DNA from: Paenibacillus herberti
GTDB lineage: Bacteria > Bacillota > Bacilli > Paenibacillales > Paenibacillaceae
Assembly (NCBI RefSeq): GCF_002233675.1
Contig: NZ_NMUQ01000001.1
Span: 1,704,675-1,768,674, forward strand
Direction: 5' to 3'
Length of the DNA: 64,000 nucleotides
A model generated the notes under the pieces. It searched no databases. It saw nothing but the letters and a program-made list of their open reading frames with translations, and was not told where the DNA came from. A program made the position numbers and the translations under genes. This document shows positions 17,932-26,856 of this stretch, one piece after another. Position 1 is the first letter of the stretch. Every line of letters starts with the position of its first letter.

Positions 17932-18531
17932 TTAAGCAAACGCGCCTTGGCGGCGTTCTTCATAAGCGGTAATAGCATCGGCATGTTTGAGCGTGAGGCC
18001 GATATCGTCCAGCCCTTGCAGCAGGAACTGGCGACGATGCTCGTCGAGCTCGATCTCGATGCGCAGGCCATGGTCATCGGTCAGCAGGTTATTTTCCAGA
18101 TCAACGTTCAACCGGTAGCCCTCATGAGCCGCTGTGCGCTGGAACAAATCTTCAACTTGCTCCTCGCTCAGCTTGATCGGAAGAATACCGTTCTTGAAGC
18201 AGTTGTTGTAGAAAATATCCGCATAGGACGGAGCGATTACGACTTTGTAGCCGTAGTCCAAAATGGCCCATGGTGCATGCTCGCGGGAGGAGCCGCAGCC
18301 AAAATTAGCACGGGAGATCAGGACGGAAGCGCCCTGATAACGCGGTTTGTTGGGCTCAAAGTTCGGGTTCACATTGCCCTCTTCGTCAAAACGCCACTCG
18401 AAGAACAGGAACTGGCCGAAGCCGCTGCGCTCGATGCGCTTGAGAAATTGCTTAGGAATGATTGCGTCGGTATCCACATTGACCCGATCAACAGGGGCTA
18501 CGATGCCCGTATGTTTAACAAATGGTTCCAT
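17932..18531 (-). CDS. leuD: 3-isopropylmalate dehydratase, small subunit
   Basis: The small (swivel) subunit of isopropylmalate isomerase, which converts 2-isopropylmalate to 3-isopropylmalate in leucine synthesis. 199 aa, the normal length. The family signatures are the opening [20 protein letters not shown] and the substrate loop [15 protein letters not shown] at about residues 70-85. It follows leuC by 45 bp and is the last gene before a strong terminator. leuA and leuB are not in the window, so this leuCD pair is separated from the rest of the pathway. Regulation probably goes through the leader upstream of leuC. Confidence 0.97.
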   Translation of the reverse strand: MEPFVKHTGIVAPVDRVNVDTDAIIPKQFLKRIERSGFGQFLFFEWRFDEEGNVNPNFEPNKPRYQGASVLISRANFGCGSSREHAPWAILDYGYKVVIAPSYADIFYNNCFKNGILPIKLSEEQVEDLFQRTAAHEGYRLNVDLENNLLTDDHGLRIEIELDEHRRQFLLQGLDDIGLTLKHADAITAYEERRQGAFA

Positions 18532-18576
18532 AGTCGTTGGTGCTCCCTTCTGTATGAAGCTGCGATAGGCCGCAGA

Positions 18577-19998
18577 TTAGTTCGCTACTTTTTGTTTGAT
18601 CTCCCAATCACGCACATCCGTGAAATGTCCCTTGATGGCTGCAGCAGCCGCCATAGCTGGGGATACGAGATGCGTACGTCCGCCGCGGCCTTGACGGCCC
18701 TCGAAGTTACGGTTCGACGTCGATGCACAGCGCTGCCCAGGCTCCAGAACGTCTGGGTTCATCGCCAGGCACATGGAGCAGCCAGCCTCACGCCATTCAA
18801 AGCCCGCTTCCGTAAAGATGTGATCGAGGCCCTCTTTCTCCGCCTGCAGCTTGACACGTCCAGATCCTGGAACAACGATTGCTGTTACATGGTTGCTGAC
18901 TTTGTAGCCTCTAGCGATCTCGGCTGCAGCACGCAGATCCTCGATGCGGCCGTTCGTACAAGAGCCGATAAATACATAATCGATAGGAATCTGTGCCATC
19001 GGCGTGCCTGGCTTCAGATCCATATATTCAAGCGCCTTCTCGGCTGCTTTACGCTCATTTTCTGTTGGCAGATCAGCCGGAGTCGGAACGACAGACGTAA
19101 TATCTGTGCCCATGCCCGGGCTTGTGCCCCAGGTAACTTGCGGAATCAGGCTGTCGACATCAAATTCAAGCACAGTGTCATACTCGGCGCCTTCGTCGGA
19201 GGAGAGCTCGCTCCAAGCGAGGACAGCCCTGTCGAAGTCAGCTCCCTGAGGAGCGTATTCGCGGCCGCGCAGGTATTGGAACGTAGTGCTGTCCGGTGCG
19301 ATAAGGCCTGCGCGAGCGCCACCCTCGATGCTCATGTTGCAGACGGTCATACGCTCTTCCATCGTCAGGGAACGAATCGACTCGCCAGTGTACTCAAGTA
19401 CATAACCGGTAGCAAAATCCGTGCCATACTTGGCGATCAGACCAAGAATCATGTCTTTCGCTGTCACGCCCGGTTTGCGGGAGCCGTTGAAGCGAATCTC
19501 CATCGTTTTTGCCCTTGACTGCTGCAGGCATTGAGTCGCCATTACATGCTCAACTTCGCTCGTGCCAATACCGAAAGCCAGCGCGCCGAAAGCACCATGT
19601 GTGCTCGTATGGCTGTCGCCGCAAACGATCGTTTTGCCCGGCCAAGTGAGGCCGATCTCAGGACCCATAACGTGTACAACGCCTTGATCAATGTTGTGAA
19701 GGTCGAACAGCTTAACTCCAAAGTCTTCACAGTTTTTAGTCAGGGTGTCGATTTGCTGCTTGGAGATTGGATCCTTGATGTTGAAACGGTCCTTGGTCGG
19801 TACATTGTGGTCCATCGTAGCGAATGTACGGTCCGGGCGGCGAATCCCACGGCCAGAAAGGCGAAGTCCCTCGAACGCCTGCGGCGAAGTAACCTCATGG
19901 ACCAGATGCAGGTCAATATAGATGATGCTTGGCTTGCCTTCTTCTGCTTGAATAACGTGATTGTCCCAGATCTTCTCGAACATAGTACGCTTTTTCAT
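18577..19998 (-). CDS. leuC: 3-isopropylmalate dehydratase, large subunit
   Basis: The aconitase-type catalytic subunit (473 aa). Cysteine motifs for the [4Fe-4S] cluster are [12 protein letters not shown] (about residue 345) and [10 protein letters not shown] (about 405-412). [26 protein letters not shown] is the typical active-site stretch, given here only for orientation. The ATG at 19998 has GAGGTG 6 nt upstream; a GTG three codons earlier lies inside that ribosome binding site. It is co-transcribed with leuD and divergent from a LysR-type gene. The leader contains three direct repeats with an exact 11-bp period (20061-20093). Confidence 0.97.
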   Translation of the reverse strand: MKKRTMFEKIWDNHVIQAEEGKPSIIYIDLHLVHEVTSPQAFEGLRLSGRGIRRPDRTFATMDHNVPTKDRFNIKDPISKQQIDTLTKNCEDFGVKLFDLHNIDQGVVHVMGPEIGLTWPGKTIVCGDSHTSTHGAFGALAFGIGTSEVEHVMATQCLQQSRAKTMEIRFNGSRKPGVTAKDMILGLIAKYGTDFATGYVLEYTGESIRSLTMEERMTVCNMSIEGGARAGLIAPDSTTFQYLRGREYAPQGADFDRAVLAWSELSSDEGAEYDTVLEFDVDSLIPQVTWGTSPGMGTDITSVVPTPADLPTENERKAAEKALEYMDLKPGTPMAQIPIDYVFIGSCTNGRIEDLRAAAEIARGYKVSNHVTAIVVPGSGRVKLQAEKEGLDHIFTEAGFEWREAGCSMCLAMNPDVLEPGQRCASTSNRNFEGRQGRGGRTHLVSPAMAAAAAIKGHFTDVRDWEIKQKVAN

Positions 19999-20060
19999 TT
20001 GTATCACCTCGTATGAGTATCAGTTCATAAACATTGTGTTGTCTGTCTTAAAATTCGAAA

Positions 20061-20093
20061 TTGTGAACAAATAGTGAACCATTTGTGAAGAAA
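20061..20093. repeat. Three direct repeats with 11-bp period in the leuC leader
   Basis: TTGTGAACAAA, TAGTGAACCAT and TTGTGAAGAAA follow each other without a gap, so the shared GTGAA core repeats once per helical turn. They lie between the likely leuC promoter and its ribosome binding site. A same-face array is a typical protein-binding site layout; the binding protein is unknown. Confidence 0.6.
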
Positions 20094-20130
20094 CGGTTTA
20101 TTAATCTGATACTAGAATACACGTTATATG

Positions 20131-20181
20131 TTGATTGTTCCAAGATATAATATCTATAATGGTTATAGCCTTATGCTATAA
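20131..20181 (+). promoter_or_regulatory. lysR promoter with overlapping LysR-type palindrome
   Basis: A -35 TTGATT (20131-20136) and a -10 TATAAT (20155-20160) are spaced by 18 bp. At 20163-20181 lies the palindrome TTATAGC-CTTAT-GCTATAA, a T-N11-A type LysR box covering the expected transcription start. This fits autorepression by the LysR protein, and it may also act on the divergent leuC promoter. Confidence 0.6.
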
Positions 20182-20203
20182 AGCTTATGTAGAGGAGCCA
20201 ACT

Positions 20204-21112
20204 ATGGAACTGCGCCAATTGCAATATGTCATTCACATCGCCAAAGAACTTAACTTCTCCCGTGCTGCGGAGAAGCTTCATATCGCTCAACCTTCGCTCA
20301 GCCAACAGCTATCCAAGCTAGAAAAAGAAATTGGTGTCCTGCTCGTGCGCCGCACGACCAACTCTGTGGAGCTTACACATGCAGGAGAGGTTTTTGTAGA
20401 TAAAGCGCAGTCCATTCTCGACAGTATCGAGCAGCTCAAAACAGAGATGGAGGATATGGCGCAAATGCGGCGCGGCCGCCTCGTAATCGGCAGCCTGCCG
20501 ATTACCGGTTCCCATATCCTGCCGATCGTGCTGCCCCAATTCGGCCTGCTTTATCCCGATATTGAGCTGGTGCTCGTGGAGGACACAACCGCGCATCTGG
20601 AGCAGCTGGCCGTCAGCGGCCAGACGGACATCAGTCTGTTATCGCTGCCGCTCATTGACTCCACGCTGATCTATCAGCCGTTGATTCGAGAGGAGATCAC
20701 GCTTGCAGTCCCTCCGAACCATCCGCTTGCCGGCCGCACGGAGCCTGTGGCGCTTGAGTCCTTGCAGGACGAGCCGTTCATCGTGCTCAAAAAAGGCCAA
20801 GGCTTCCGGCAAATCGCCATCGACCTATGCGCCGGGGCTGGCTTCCAGCCGCGAATTGTTTTTGAGAGCAGCAATATTGAAACGGTGCAATCACTCGTAG
20901 CTGCAGGAATGGGCTTGGCGTTTATTCCCCATATGATCGCGCATGGCAGACGCAGCGAGTTCACGCCGCATTTTTGCTCCCTTGTGGGCAAGCCATCCCG
21001 CACACTCGTCATTGCCAGCCGTAAGGGACGTTATCTGTCCAAAGCGGCAGAAGTTTTTATTGAGACGATGAAAGCCGCTGTGAGCAAACATTACGGGCAA
21101 TACACCAACTAA
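20204..21112 (+). CDS. LysR-family transcriptional regulator
   Basis: 302 aa. The N-terminal winged HTH (residues 1-60) reads MELRQLQYVIHIAKELNFSR, then AAEKLHIAQPSLSQQL. The C-terminal part is a periplasmic-binding-like effector domain (about 90-295). I chose the ATG at 20204, with AGAGGAG 6 nt upstream, over an earlier in-frame ATG. It is divergent from leuC and so may control leucine synthesis genes, in the style of LeuO or CitR-like regulators; the inducer is not visible. The 3' end overlaps the convergent mtnU stop by 4 bases. Confidence 0.92.
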   Translation: MELRQLQYVIHIAKELNFSRAAEKLHIAQPSLSQQLSKLEKEIGVLLVRRTTNSVELTHAGEVFVDKAQSILDSIEQLKTEMEDMAQMRRGRLVIGSLPITGSHILPIVLPQFGLLYPDIELVLVEDTTAHLEQLAVSGQTDISLLSLPLIDSTLIYQPLIREEITLAVPPNHPLAGRTEPVALESLQDEPFIVLKKGQGFRQIAIDLCAGAGFQPRIVFESSNIETVQSLVAAGMGLAFIPHMIAHGRRSEFTPHFCSLVGKPSRTLVIASRKGRYLSKAAEVFIETMKAAVSKHYGQYTN

Positions 21113-21918
21113 AGACGATACAGCTGCGGCCGGCGATCCTCGAACACGGGGATACGGCCGCGCACCTCATCCACCAATGCCAGATCAATATCCACGGTTA
21201 GAATCTCTTCCTCCTCGCCGCCTTCGGCCAGAACTTCACCCCATGGATCAATAATCATTGAATGTCCAAAAAATTCGGTCTCACCGCTTATTCCAGTCCG
21301 GTTGCAGGCCACGACGTACATCTGATTTTCAATTGCCCTTGCGATAAGCAGCGACCGCCAATGATGCAGACGAGGTTTTGGCCACTCTGCGGGCACGAAG
21401 AGCACCTTTGCACCGGCCAGCGCCAGCGTTCGAGCCAGCTCAGGGAAACGGATATCATAACAAATCATCATGCCAGCCTGTGATTCCTCCAGCGTAAACA
21501 GTCCGGGCTGCACGCCTGCTGCCAGATGTTTCTCTTCCTGCATAAGACGGAAAAGATGCATTTTAGAATATTCCCCAGCTAAACGCCCTTCCCGGTCGAA
21601 AGCGTACATAGTGTTGAAAACTTTATCCTGTTTTTTCTCTGCAATGGAGCCGCCGATGGCATGAATGCCCGTCTCCCGACTGAATTCGGCAAGCATCGTG
21701 CGAGTGCGTTCCCCTTCAGGGTCCGCCAGTTCTCCAATGCGATCGAGTGCGTAACCCGTATTCCACATTTCCGGCAAAATAATGACGTCAGGCTTAATAT
21801 CCGCTGATGCAGCCTCCTGCAATCGGCTCTGCACCCTTTGAAAATTGAGCTCCGGCTCTCCAGCATCTACATGGATTTGCAGCGCCGCAACGCGGAGGCC
21901 TCCGTTTTGTTTATTCAT
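21109..21918 (-). CDS. mtnU: Carbon-nitrogen hydrolase (omega-amidase, MtnU-like)
   Basis: A 269-aa nitrilase-superfamily enzyme. The catalytic triad is visible as LPEMW (E50), YSKMHLF (K119) and ICYDIRFPE (C153). The sequence resembles Bacillus MtnU (YkrU) and YafV omega-amidases, which hydrolyse alpha-ketoglutaramate or 2-oxosuccinamate. That drives the transamination in the last step of methionine salvage. The companion aminotransferase gene mtnE lies 0.8 kb away on the other strand, with mtnW, mtnX and mtnB further on, which supports this role. AAAGGTG precedes the ATG by about 11 nt. Confidence 0.87.
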   Translation of the reverse strand: MNKQNGGLRVAALQIHVDAGEPELNFQRVQSRLQEAASADIKPDVIILPEMWNTGYALDRIGELADPEGERTRTMLAEFSRETGIHAIGGSIAEKKQDKVFNTMYAFDREGRLAGEYSKMHLFRLMQEEKHLAAGVQPGLFTLEESQAGMMICYDIRFPELARTLALAGAKVLFVPAEWPKPRLHHWRSLLIARAIENQMYVVACNRTGISGETEFFGHSMIIDPWGEVLAEGGEEEEILTVDIDLALVDEVRGRIPVFEDRRPQLYRL

Positions 21919-22059
21919 CTATTACAGCACCTTTCCCCGGCAAAATAACCGTGTACCTTTTGATTGTTCTAATCTTAACGTCTCATAGTGTGATGTCAAG
22001 ATGGACAGGTTAAGGGTAGAGTCCCGGCTGCCCTGAGCAGCACGAAAGGAGCACTCCCT

Positions 22060-22626
22060 ATGCCCAAACGCTTAAACCATGCGGCCACTTTTGCTGCCTT
22101 TTCCCTTGTTTTGACCTTTGTGTTCGCTGATTTGCCGGAAGTTGGCGCCGCATCGCCTGCAGCAATTAGTTCAAGCTCATGGAGTCCAGCAGCAGGCGAA
22201 AACATTGATTTACCGCCTGTTTTCCTTCCGGCGAATATGGCCGAAGCTTTTGAGGCCTCTTCCGCTCCCCAAACTGCACACCGTCCGGTGCAGATTTTTG
22301 ATATCAATGCAGGTAAAGTCGTGCGTACGCTCGACAATTCGGCGGAGTACCAACAGATGGCTAAAAGCTGGCTTGATTCTGCCGAAGGCCTTTCCGCAAA
22401 TCTGTCTCCAGATGAAAAATGCGGGTATGTCTTCCGTATACCACTTCAAGAACCGTATGAGCTGCGCAAAGGTACCCTTACCTTTCAAGTTGAGGATGTG
22501 TTCCTGTTTTATTGTAAGGAGCGTGAACCCGAGCTGCTCGTATTCGACAAAAAAAAGAAACCTTATCTACTGACGGCCAATCCGGACCTGACTCCCTTCT
22601 TCAATAAAACCGGTATCCAGCCTTGA
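22060..22626 (+). CDS. Secreted protein of unknown function
   Basis: 188 aa. The N-terminal signal peptide (MPKRLNHAATFAAFSLVLTF, cleavage near VGAAS) is followed by a Ser/Ala/Pro-rich stretch and then a globular part. The latter contains RPVQIFDINAGKVVRTLDNS and ends KKKKPYLLTANPDLTPFF. I do not recognise the family; the sequence near the end (VFLFYCKEREPELLVFD) suggests a beta structure. AAAGGAG lies 8 nt before the ATG. It is a single gene between the divergent mtnU and the mtnE gene. Confidence 0.7.
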   Translation: MPKRLNHAATFAAFSLVLTFVFADLPEVGAASPAAISSSSWSPAAGENIDLPPVFLPANMAEAFEASSAPQTAHRPVQIFDINAGKVVRTLDNSAEYQQMAKSWLDSAEGLSANLSPDEKCGYVFRIPLQEPYELRKGTLTFQVEDVFLFYCKEREPELLVFDKKKKPYLLTANPDLTPFFNKTGIQP

Positions 22627-22753
22627 ATTCCCCACTCTCATCCCGGCCTCTCGACAGCTTGACCTTCCTCTGATACCATGGGTGCAGAATGCTGGAAGGC
22701 CTATCGCATGAGCTGCGGACTTCTGCAAGGATGAGCAATGGAGTGATGACAAG

Positions 22754-23956
22754 ATGAGCAATAGCCGCTTCAGCGGAACGGTGCCCGACATTGTACCCGC
22801 TAACCGGATGCAGGGGCTGCCAGAGCAGTTTTTTGCCAAACTGGTCGGTAAAGCCAACGCACAGGCCGCACGCGGCCGGGATGTAATCAACCTTGGTCAA
22901 GGTAACCCTGATACCCCGACACCTGCGCATATCGTAGAAGTGATGCAGCAAGCGTCCGCGGACCCGAAATATCACCGTTATCCCCCTTTTCGCGGTTATC
23001 CTTTTTTAAAGGAAGCTGTGGCTAAGCGCTACAAGGAGGACTACAACGTTGACCTTGATCCGGAAACTGAGGTGGCTATTCTGTTCGGGGGCAAAACAGG
23101 GCTGATCGAGATCAGTCAGTGCCTGCTGAATCCTGGGGATCTATGCCTCGTGCCAGATCCCGGTTATCCCGACTATTGGTCCGGCGTGTCCCTCTCTGGA
23201 GGGCGTATGTCCTTTATGCCGCTGCGCGAGGAAAATAGCTTCCTGCCGGATTACAGAGCGATCAGCGATGCTGACCGCCAAGACGCCAAGTTGATGTTTT
23301 TCAACTATCCGAACAATCCAACTGGAGCCGTAGCTACAGCGGAGTTCTACCGTGAAACAGTCGAATTCGCTGCAAGTAACGGAATCGTCGCGGCAAGCGA
23401 CTTCGCCTACGGCGCGCTCGGCTTCAATGGTCAACGCCCCATCAGTTTCCTGGAAACTCCGGGAGCCAAAGACGTTGGAGTTGAGTTTTACACTCTTTCT
23501 AAAACGTACAATATGGCCGGCTGGCGAGTTGGTTTTGCGCTCGGCAATGCGAAGATTATCGAGCTGATCAACCTGATTCAGGACCATTATTTCTGCAGCC
23601 TGTTCGGCGGCATTCAAGAAGCTGCCGCTGCCGCGCTGAACGGTTCGCAGCAATCGGTGCGGGAGCTAGGCGCTAAGTATGAGTCCCGACTGAATGCCCT
23701 ATTCCAAGAGCTGGATCGCATCGGCTGGAAGGCCGAGCGACCGGGCGGCTCCTTCTTCTGCTGGCTGCCTGTGCCGCAAGGTTATACTTCGGCAGAGTTC
23801 GCTGACCTTGTACTGGAAAAAGCCGACGTTGTCGTCGCGCCAGGCATTGGTTTCGGCACCCACGGCGAAGGTTATGTGCGGCTCGGCCTGCTTACCGATG
23901 AGGATCGGCTGCGCGAGGCGATCGCACGAATCGGGAAGCTCGGGTTGTTCGGCTGA
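22754..23956 (+). CDS. mtnE: Aminotransferase of methionine salvage (MtnE-like)
   Basis: A 400-aa class I/II PLP aminotransferase. The pyridoxal lysine is in SKTYNMAGWRVGFA (about residue 238), with NYPNNPTGA and DFAYGALGF upstream, as in the family. The sequence closely resembles Bacillus MtnE (YkrV), which converts 2-keto-4-methylthiobutyrate to methionine using glutamine as the favoured donor. The gene context (mtnU to the left; mtnW, mtnX, mtnB to the right) supports this. The proBAC genes lie between it and mtnW. GGAG lies 10 nt before the ATG. Confidence 0.87.
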   Translation: MSNSRFSGTVPDIVPANRMQGLPEQFFAKLVGKANAQAARGRDVINLGQGNPDTPTPAHIVEVMQQASADPKYHRYPPFRGYPFLKEAVAKRYKEDYNVDLDPETEVAILFGGKTGLIEISQCLLNPGDLCLVPDPGYPDYWSGVSLSGGRMSFMPLREENSFLPDYRAISDADRQDAKLMFFNYPNNPTGAVATAEFYRETVEFAASNGIVAASDFAYGALGFNGQRPISFLETPGAKDVGVEFYTLSKTYNMAGWRVGFALGNAKIIELINLIQDHYFCSLFGGIQEAAAAALNGSQQSVRELGAKYESRLNALFQELDRIGWKAERPGGSFFCWLPVPQGYTSAEFADLVLEKADVVVAPGIGFGTHGEGYVRLGLLTDEDRLREAIARIGKLGLFG

Positions 23957-23984
23957 ACGGGCTCCATCCGGGTTCCTTTACGGC

Positions 23985-24013
23985 TTTACAGTGATCGGGC
24001 GTCATGGTATGCT
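23985..24013 (+). promoter_or_regulatory. Promoter of the proB T-box leader
   Basis: TTTACA (23985-23990) and TATGCT (24008-24013) are separated by 17 bp, placing transcription start near 24020, just ahead of the T-box leader. Confidence 0.55.
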
Positions 24014-24019
24014 GGTTGC

Positions 24020-24266
24020 AATCATAAAACTCAAGACGCTATGAAGGGAAATGCCAGACATCAGCGGCGCATCAGAGAGCAATCTCCATTGGCTGGGAGA
24101 GATTGCAGCGCTCGCCGTCTGCACCCGTCCCGGAGCGCCCGGCGAGGAGCCGGACAGCGCCCTCTGTTACAAGGGCCCCGAGAGGGACGGCATTTGCCGT
24201 CCAAGTTTAAGGTGGTACCGCGGAAGCTGAAGCTTTCGTCCTTTAGAGGACGAAAGCTTTTTTTTG
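24020..24266 (+). ncRNA. T-box riboswitch upstream of proB
   Basis: The conserved T-box AAGGTGGTACCGCGG lies at 24209-24223. A strong intrinsic terminator follows: AAGCTTTCGTCC (24230-24241) pairs with GGACGAAAGCTT (24248-24259) and runs into T9. Upstream, GCAATCTC (24079-24086) pairs with GAGATTGC (24099-24106) as the distal Stem I hairpin. T-boxes sense uncharged tRNA and prevent termination. The downstream genes make proline synthesis the expected target, so tRNA-Pro is the likely ligand. A CCG proline codon occurs at 24115-24117 on the 3' side of Stem I, but I could not place the specifier with confidence. Confidence 0.93.
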
Positions 24267-24318
24267 TATGCTGACCCATTGCTCGGTGGAAAAAGTGAAT
24301 CAGGAGTTGACAGTTAAC

Positions 24319-25422
24319 ATGAACGGACAAAGACGCATCATCAAAATCGGGAGCAGCTCGCTTACGAGTCCCGAAGGCGGATTGAACAAAAAACAGCTGG
24401 CGTTTTATGCCGCTGAGTTGGCATCCCTGCATCGGCAAGGCCATGAGGTGCTGCTTGTCACTTCCGGCGCAGTAGCGGCTGGCTTTAAAGTAATCGGCTA
24501 CGAATCCAGACCCAAGCTGCTGCATGAAAAACAAGCGGCCGCTGCGGTCGGCCAGGCGCTGCTGATGCAGGCTTATCAGGAGGCTCTTGCCTCAGAAGGC
24601 ATCCGCTGTGCGCAGCTGTTGCTGACGCGACCGGATTTTACGACTCGGGGCCGTGGCCGCAATGCGATGATGACGATTGAAGAGCTGCTGCGACAAGGGG
24701 TCATCCCGATTATTAACGAAAATGATACCGTATCGACGGATGAGCTTAAATTTGGCGATAACGATATGCTCTCGGCGCTGGTCGCCAATCTGGTCGGGGC
24801 TGGGCAGCTCATTATTATTACGGATACCGACGGGCTTTATACCGCCGATCCGAGGTACGATCCCAATGCCCGCAAAATCGAGCGCGTTGAGGAAATTACC
24901 GGTGAGCTGATGAGTCATGCCGGCGGCGCTGGCACTAGCGTTGGTACCGGAGGCATGCGCTCCAAAATCGAAGCAGCCCGCATCGCCATGCGCGGCGGCG
25001 TACCGGCCTTCATCGGGCGCGTGCTGGAGCCCGGCGAGTTGCAGCTGGCCGCTGACGGACGCGGCAAAGGCACCTATTTTGATTCGCAGAAAAATCATCT
25101 TCCCGTCAAAAAGCAATGGCTCGGCTTCCACTCCACGCCAAGCGGCCGAGTTGCGGTTGATGAAGGCGCGAAGAACGCACTTATAAATGGAGGCAAAAGC
25201 CTGCTGCCTGCAGGCGTAACTGAAATTAGCGGCGAATTCCATCCCGGCGATGTCGTCGAAGTGACGGATGGGGGGGGCAAGCTGATCGGCCGCGGCATCG
25301 TCAACTATGCCGCTTGGCAGCTGCGTGCAGCGGCCGGCCTTAGCTCCGAGGAAGTCCGCAGACGGATCGAGGTCAATCGGATTGAAGTCATCCACCGCGA
25401 TGAATGGATTACGCTGGCTTGA
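24319..25422 (+). CDS. proB: Glutamate 5-kinase
   Basis: Phosphorylates glutamate in the first step of proline synthesis. 367 aa: an amino-acid-kinase domain (1-260; IKIGSSSLTSPEGG, NENDTVSTDEL, TDTDGLYTADPR) and a C-terminal PUA domain (about 275-365). The ATG at 24319 begins MNGQRRIIKIGSS; GGAG is 12 nt upstream, rather far, and the frame opens 17 codons earlier inside the end of the T-box terminator, so this start is preferred. It is preceded by a T-box leader, so expression should depend on charged tRNA. proA follows. Confidence 0.96.
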   Translation: MNGQRRIIKIGSSSLTSPEGGLNKKQLAFYAAELASLHRQGHEVLLVTSGAVAAGFKVIGYESRPKLLHEKQAAAAVGQALLMQAYQEALASEGIRCAQLLLTRPDFTTRGRGRNAMMTIEELLRQGVIPIINENDTVSTDELKFGDNDMLSALVANLVGAGQLIIITDTDGLYTADPRYDPNARKIERVEEITGELMSHAGGAGTSVGTGGMRSKIEAARIAMRGGVPAFIGRVLEPGELQLAADGRGKGTYFDSQKNHLPVKKQWLGFHSTPSGRVAVDEGAKNALINGGKSLLPAGVTEISGEFHPGDVVEVTDGGGKLIGRGIVNYAAWQLRAAAGLSSEEVRRRIEVNRIEVIHRDEWITLA

Positions 25423-25464
25423 CGCGGCATTTTGGACACGATGATTAATAAGGAGGAACTATAG

Positions 25465-26751
25465 ATGAACAGCAATTCTACGTATACCTCGCCAAGGGCC
25501 GAAGCAGAGGATAAAGCGGCAAAAGCCAGAAAAGCAGCGGCCAGCCTTGCCGTTCTCACAACGGAGCAAAAAAACGAAGCTCTTGAGCTCATTGCAGCCG
25601 CTTTGGTTCAACGTACACCGGAGCTGCTTGCAGCCAATGAAATCGACTTGCAACGCGGCCGCGAGGGCGGTACCCCCGCTTCCCTACTAGATCGGCTGAA
25701 GCTCACACCGGAGCGCATCGTCGGCATCGCCGAGGGCGTTCGCCAGGTCATCGTTTTACCCGATCCTGTTGGCAACACCTTGCAAAACATCCAGCGTGCG
25801 AACGGCTTGCAGATTACACAGGTGACCGTGCCGCTCGGCGTCATCGGGATGATTTATGAAGCACGGCCTAATGTTACCGTGGATGCAGCATCGCTTTGCT
25901 TGAAAACCGGCAACGCCGTTGTACTGCGCGGCGGCAGCGCCGCCCTGCAGACGAACCTCAAGCTGGTCGAAGTGCTGCGCGGCGCACTGGCAGGCTCGGC
26001 CCTCCCACCTGAAGCGTTGCAGCTCATCGAAGATCCAAGCCGCGCTTCTGCTGATGCTATGCTAAAACTGAACGGCTTGCTGGATGTCATTATTCCACGC
26101 GGCGGCGCAGCTCTCATTCGCAACGTTATCGAGAATGCAACCGTGCCTGTCATTGAGACCGGCGCTGGAATCTGCCATACTTATGTCCATGAAGATGCGG
26201 ATGTCGAGATGGCTCTCCCTATCGCACTCAACGCCAAAGTGCAACGGCCATCGGTATGTAATTCCATGGAGACGCTGCTGCTGCACCGTGAATTTGCTGC
26301 GGCACATCTCCCCCATATAGCTGGCGCGATGAAGGAAGCTGGCGTTGAGCTGAAGGGCTGCGCGGAAACGGTTAAACTTGCCGGAGACGCAGCACAATTT
26401 CAGCTGGCGACCGAGCAGGACTTTGCAACAGAATACAACGACTATATACTGAACATTCGCGTGGTGAGCAGCCTCGAGGAAGCGCTGGAGCATATTGAGC
26501 AGTTCGGCACTCGTCACTCGGAATGCATCGTTACAGCTAGCGATGAAGCCGCTTCGGCGTTCCTCGATCGCGTAGATGCCGCCGCCGTTTACCATAATGC
26601 TTCAACCCGATTCACGGACGGATTTGAATTCGGCTATGGCGCGGAAATCGGCATAAGCACGCAGAAGCTGCATGCTCGCGGCCCGATGGGCTTGCCTGCA
26701 CTCACCTCAACCAAGTACCGTATCCAAGGCAACGGTCAGATCCGGGGGTAA
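25465..26751 (+). CDS. proA: Gamma-glutamyl phosphate reductase
   Basis: The second proline synthesis enzyme (428 aa), reducing glutamyl phosphate to glutamate semialdehyde with NADPH. It belongs to the aldehyde dehydrogenase fold. The catalytic cysteine is in QRPSVCNSMETLL, and the cofactor region is VVLRGGSAALQTN. The family end motif GEIGISTQKLHARGP is given here as positions about 394-408. AGGAGGAAC lies 6 nt before the ATG. It sits 42 bp after proB and before proC. Confidence 0.97.
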   Translation: MNSNSTYTSPRAEAEDKAAKARKAAASLAVLTTEQKNEALELIAAALVQRTPELLAANEIDLQRGREGGTPASLLDRLKLTPERIVGIAEGVRQVIVLPDPVGNTLQNIQRANGLQITQVTVPLGVIGMIYEARPNVTVDAASLCLKTGNAVVLRGGSAALQTNLKLVEVLRGALAGSALPPEALQLIEDPSRASADAMLKLNGLLDVIIPRGGAALIRNVIENATVPVIETGAGICHTYVHEDADVEMALPIALNAKVQRPSVCNSMETLLLHREFAAAHLPHIAGAMKEAGVELKGCAETVKLAGDAAQFQLATEQDFATEYNDYILNIRVVSSLEEALEHIEQFGTRHSECIVTASDEAASAFLDRVDAAAVYHNASTRFTDGFEFGYGAEIGISTQKLHARGPMGLPALTSTKYRIQGNGQIRG

Positions 26752-26856
26752 TCGCTCTACTGGGTCGACGTGTTCGTCCCGCCTCGGATCACTTTTTCCA
26801 ACGTTATTCAGCCCTAAGCGGCTTACCGCATATCAGACACAAGGAGGCACCTATTC

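Noticed and set aside
17947-19518. A 523-codon open frame antisense to leuD and leuC
   Set aside because: It spans two well-supported genes on the other strand and their intergenic gap, has no ribosome binding site, and its product has no recognisable motif. Its openness follows from the codon usage of leuCD.
20061-20090. Rex operator upstream of leuC
   Set aside because: TTGTGAA occurs twice, but as direct repeats. The inverted TTCACAA half needed for a Rex site is missing.
22627-22753. S-box (SAM) riboswitch before mtnE
   Set aside because: No S-box core or terminator hairpin is present in this 127-bp gap.
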